DNA of 64,000 nt from Alistipes sp. Lineage in GTDB: Bacteria; Bacteroidota; Bacteroidia; Bacteroidales; Rikenellaceae. The DNA lies in assembly GCA_020026375.1 (NCBI GenBank), contig JAHHQN010000007.1:1-64000 (forward strand). Reading direction: 5' to 3'. The number at the start of each line of letters is the position of its first letter. Within the stretch, counting starts at the first letter, position 1. Below, in pieces: positions 63,798-64,000 of the stretch. The notes beneath the pieces are model-generated. The model was given only the letters and a program-made list of their open reading frames with translations, had not been told where the DNA came from and did not search any database. Both the position numbers and the translations under genes were made by a program.

Positions 63798-64000
63798 CTA
63801 CTTCTCCTTGATTTTCGTTACGATACGTGCGGCCAGTTCCACACCGTAGATGACCATGAATCCCAAAGCGCACAACAGAATGGCATTGGTAATCAAGGCC
63901 GGGTTCTTGGTGATGGTCTCGTAAGTGTCGGGCAGCACGTTGCTCTCGATGAGCGGCTGCACCTTGCCGTGGCTGTCGACAAAGGTTTCGACGGTAATCT
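63798..64000 (-). CDS. C-terminal part of a membrane protein (5' end outside the window)
   Basis: The minus-strand frame is open from the window edge to TAG at 63798, giving 66 complete codons and part of another. It includes VETFVDSHGKVQPLIESNVL, then a hydrophobic segment (ALITNAILLCALGFMVIYGV) and a basic tail (ARIVTKIKEK). That pattern, a soluble part followed by one membrane span near the C-terminus, suggests a membrane-anchored protein of unknown family. Partial; it lies just upstream of aroE. Confidence 0.6.
   Translation of the reverse strand, partial: ITVETFVDSHGKVQPLIESNVLPDTYETITKNPALITNAILLCALGFMVIYGVELAARIVTKIKEK

Overview
The window looks like chromosomal DNA of a gut-type member of the Bacteroidota, most likely Rikenellaceae and Alistipes-like (inference). 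The reasons are GC-rich coding sequence between AT-rich spacers, promoters of the Bacteroidota type (TTG or TTTG, about 18-23 nt, then TAnnTTTG), A-rich leaders instead of strong Shine-Dalgarno sites, TonB-dependent receptors with carboxypeptidase-like N-domains, DUF3575/DUF5119/fimbrillin genes, and a thiSEGHF-type operon under a TPP riboswitch. No phage, insertion sequence, CRISPR array or rRNA is visible. Housekeeping genes are interleaved with short accessory loci.

Layout. 0-11.3 kb: pheT, a GH2 beta-galactosidase, lepA, a long-chain acyl-CoA synthetase, two tRNA-Gly genes and an aldose-1-epimerase-like gene. 11.3-24.2 kb: one strand-uniform, tightly spaced locus. It encodes a TonB-dependent receptor, a DUF4876-type lipoprotein, a DUF6850-type outer-membrane barrel and three tandem paralogous gingipain-like (clan CD) proteins with HEAT-like C-termini. 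This is the best candidate for an undescribed system. 24.2-30.7 kb: a thiamine operon on the minus strand behind a TPP riboswitch (thiS, tenI-like, thiE, thiG, thiH, thiF, a methyltransferase, tenA, thiD). thiC is not in it. 30.9-36.2 kb: an FKBP isomerase, an IdeS/Mac-like (C66) lipoprotein protease, and an outer-membrane receptor whose promoter abuts eight copies of a heptanucleotide repeat. 36.3-40.7 kb: pgmB, a GH65 phosphorylase and a GH13-like protein that has lost all three catalytic carboxylates. 40.7-44.0 kb: a fimbrial locus (DUF3575, DUF5119 broken by an in-frame TGA, fimbrillin). 44.2-58.4 kb: sbcD, sbcC, rho, an S1/P1 nuclease, a lipid A-type acyltransferase, then an MFS transporter, outer-membrane barrel, phoH, pepD and lipid kinase run. 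58.4-64 kb: a lipoprotein gene broken by an in-frame TAG, a YjbR-type gene, a copper ATPase fused to a CopZ-like domain next to an A7 tract, two small genes, aroE, and the end of a membrane-protein gene.

How the parts work together. The receptor/barrel/lipoprotein/peptidase locus may process and import a peptide or protein-derived ligand. The thi genes make the thiazole half of thiamine and join it to a pyrimidine that could be salvaged through TenA and ThiD. GH65 and PgmB turn an alpha-glucosyl disaccharide into glucose and glucose-6-phosphate. SbcCD handles DNA ends and hairpins. Two separate genes carry single in-frame stops with clearly conserved sequence beyond them, so a sequencing, strain-polymorphism or readthrough check is worthwhile. 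The first ~100 bases hold no gene I can support.
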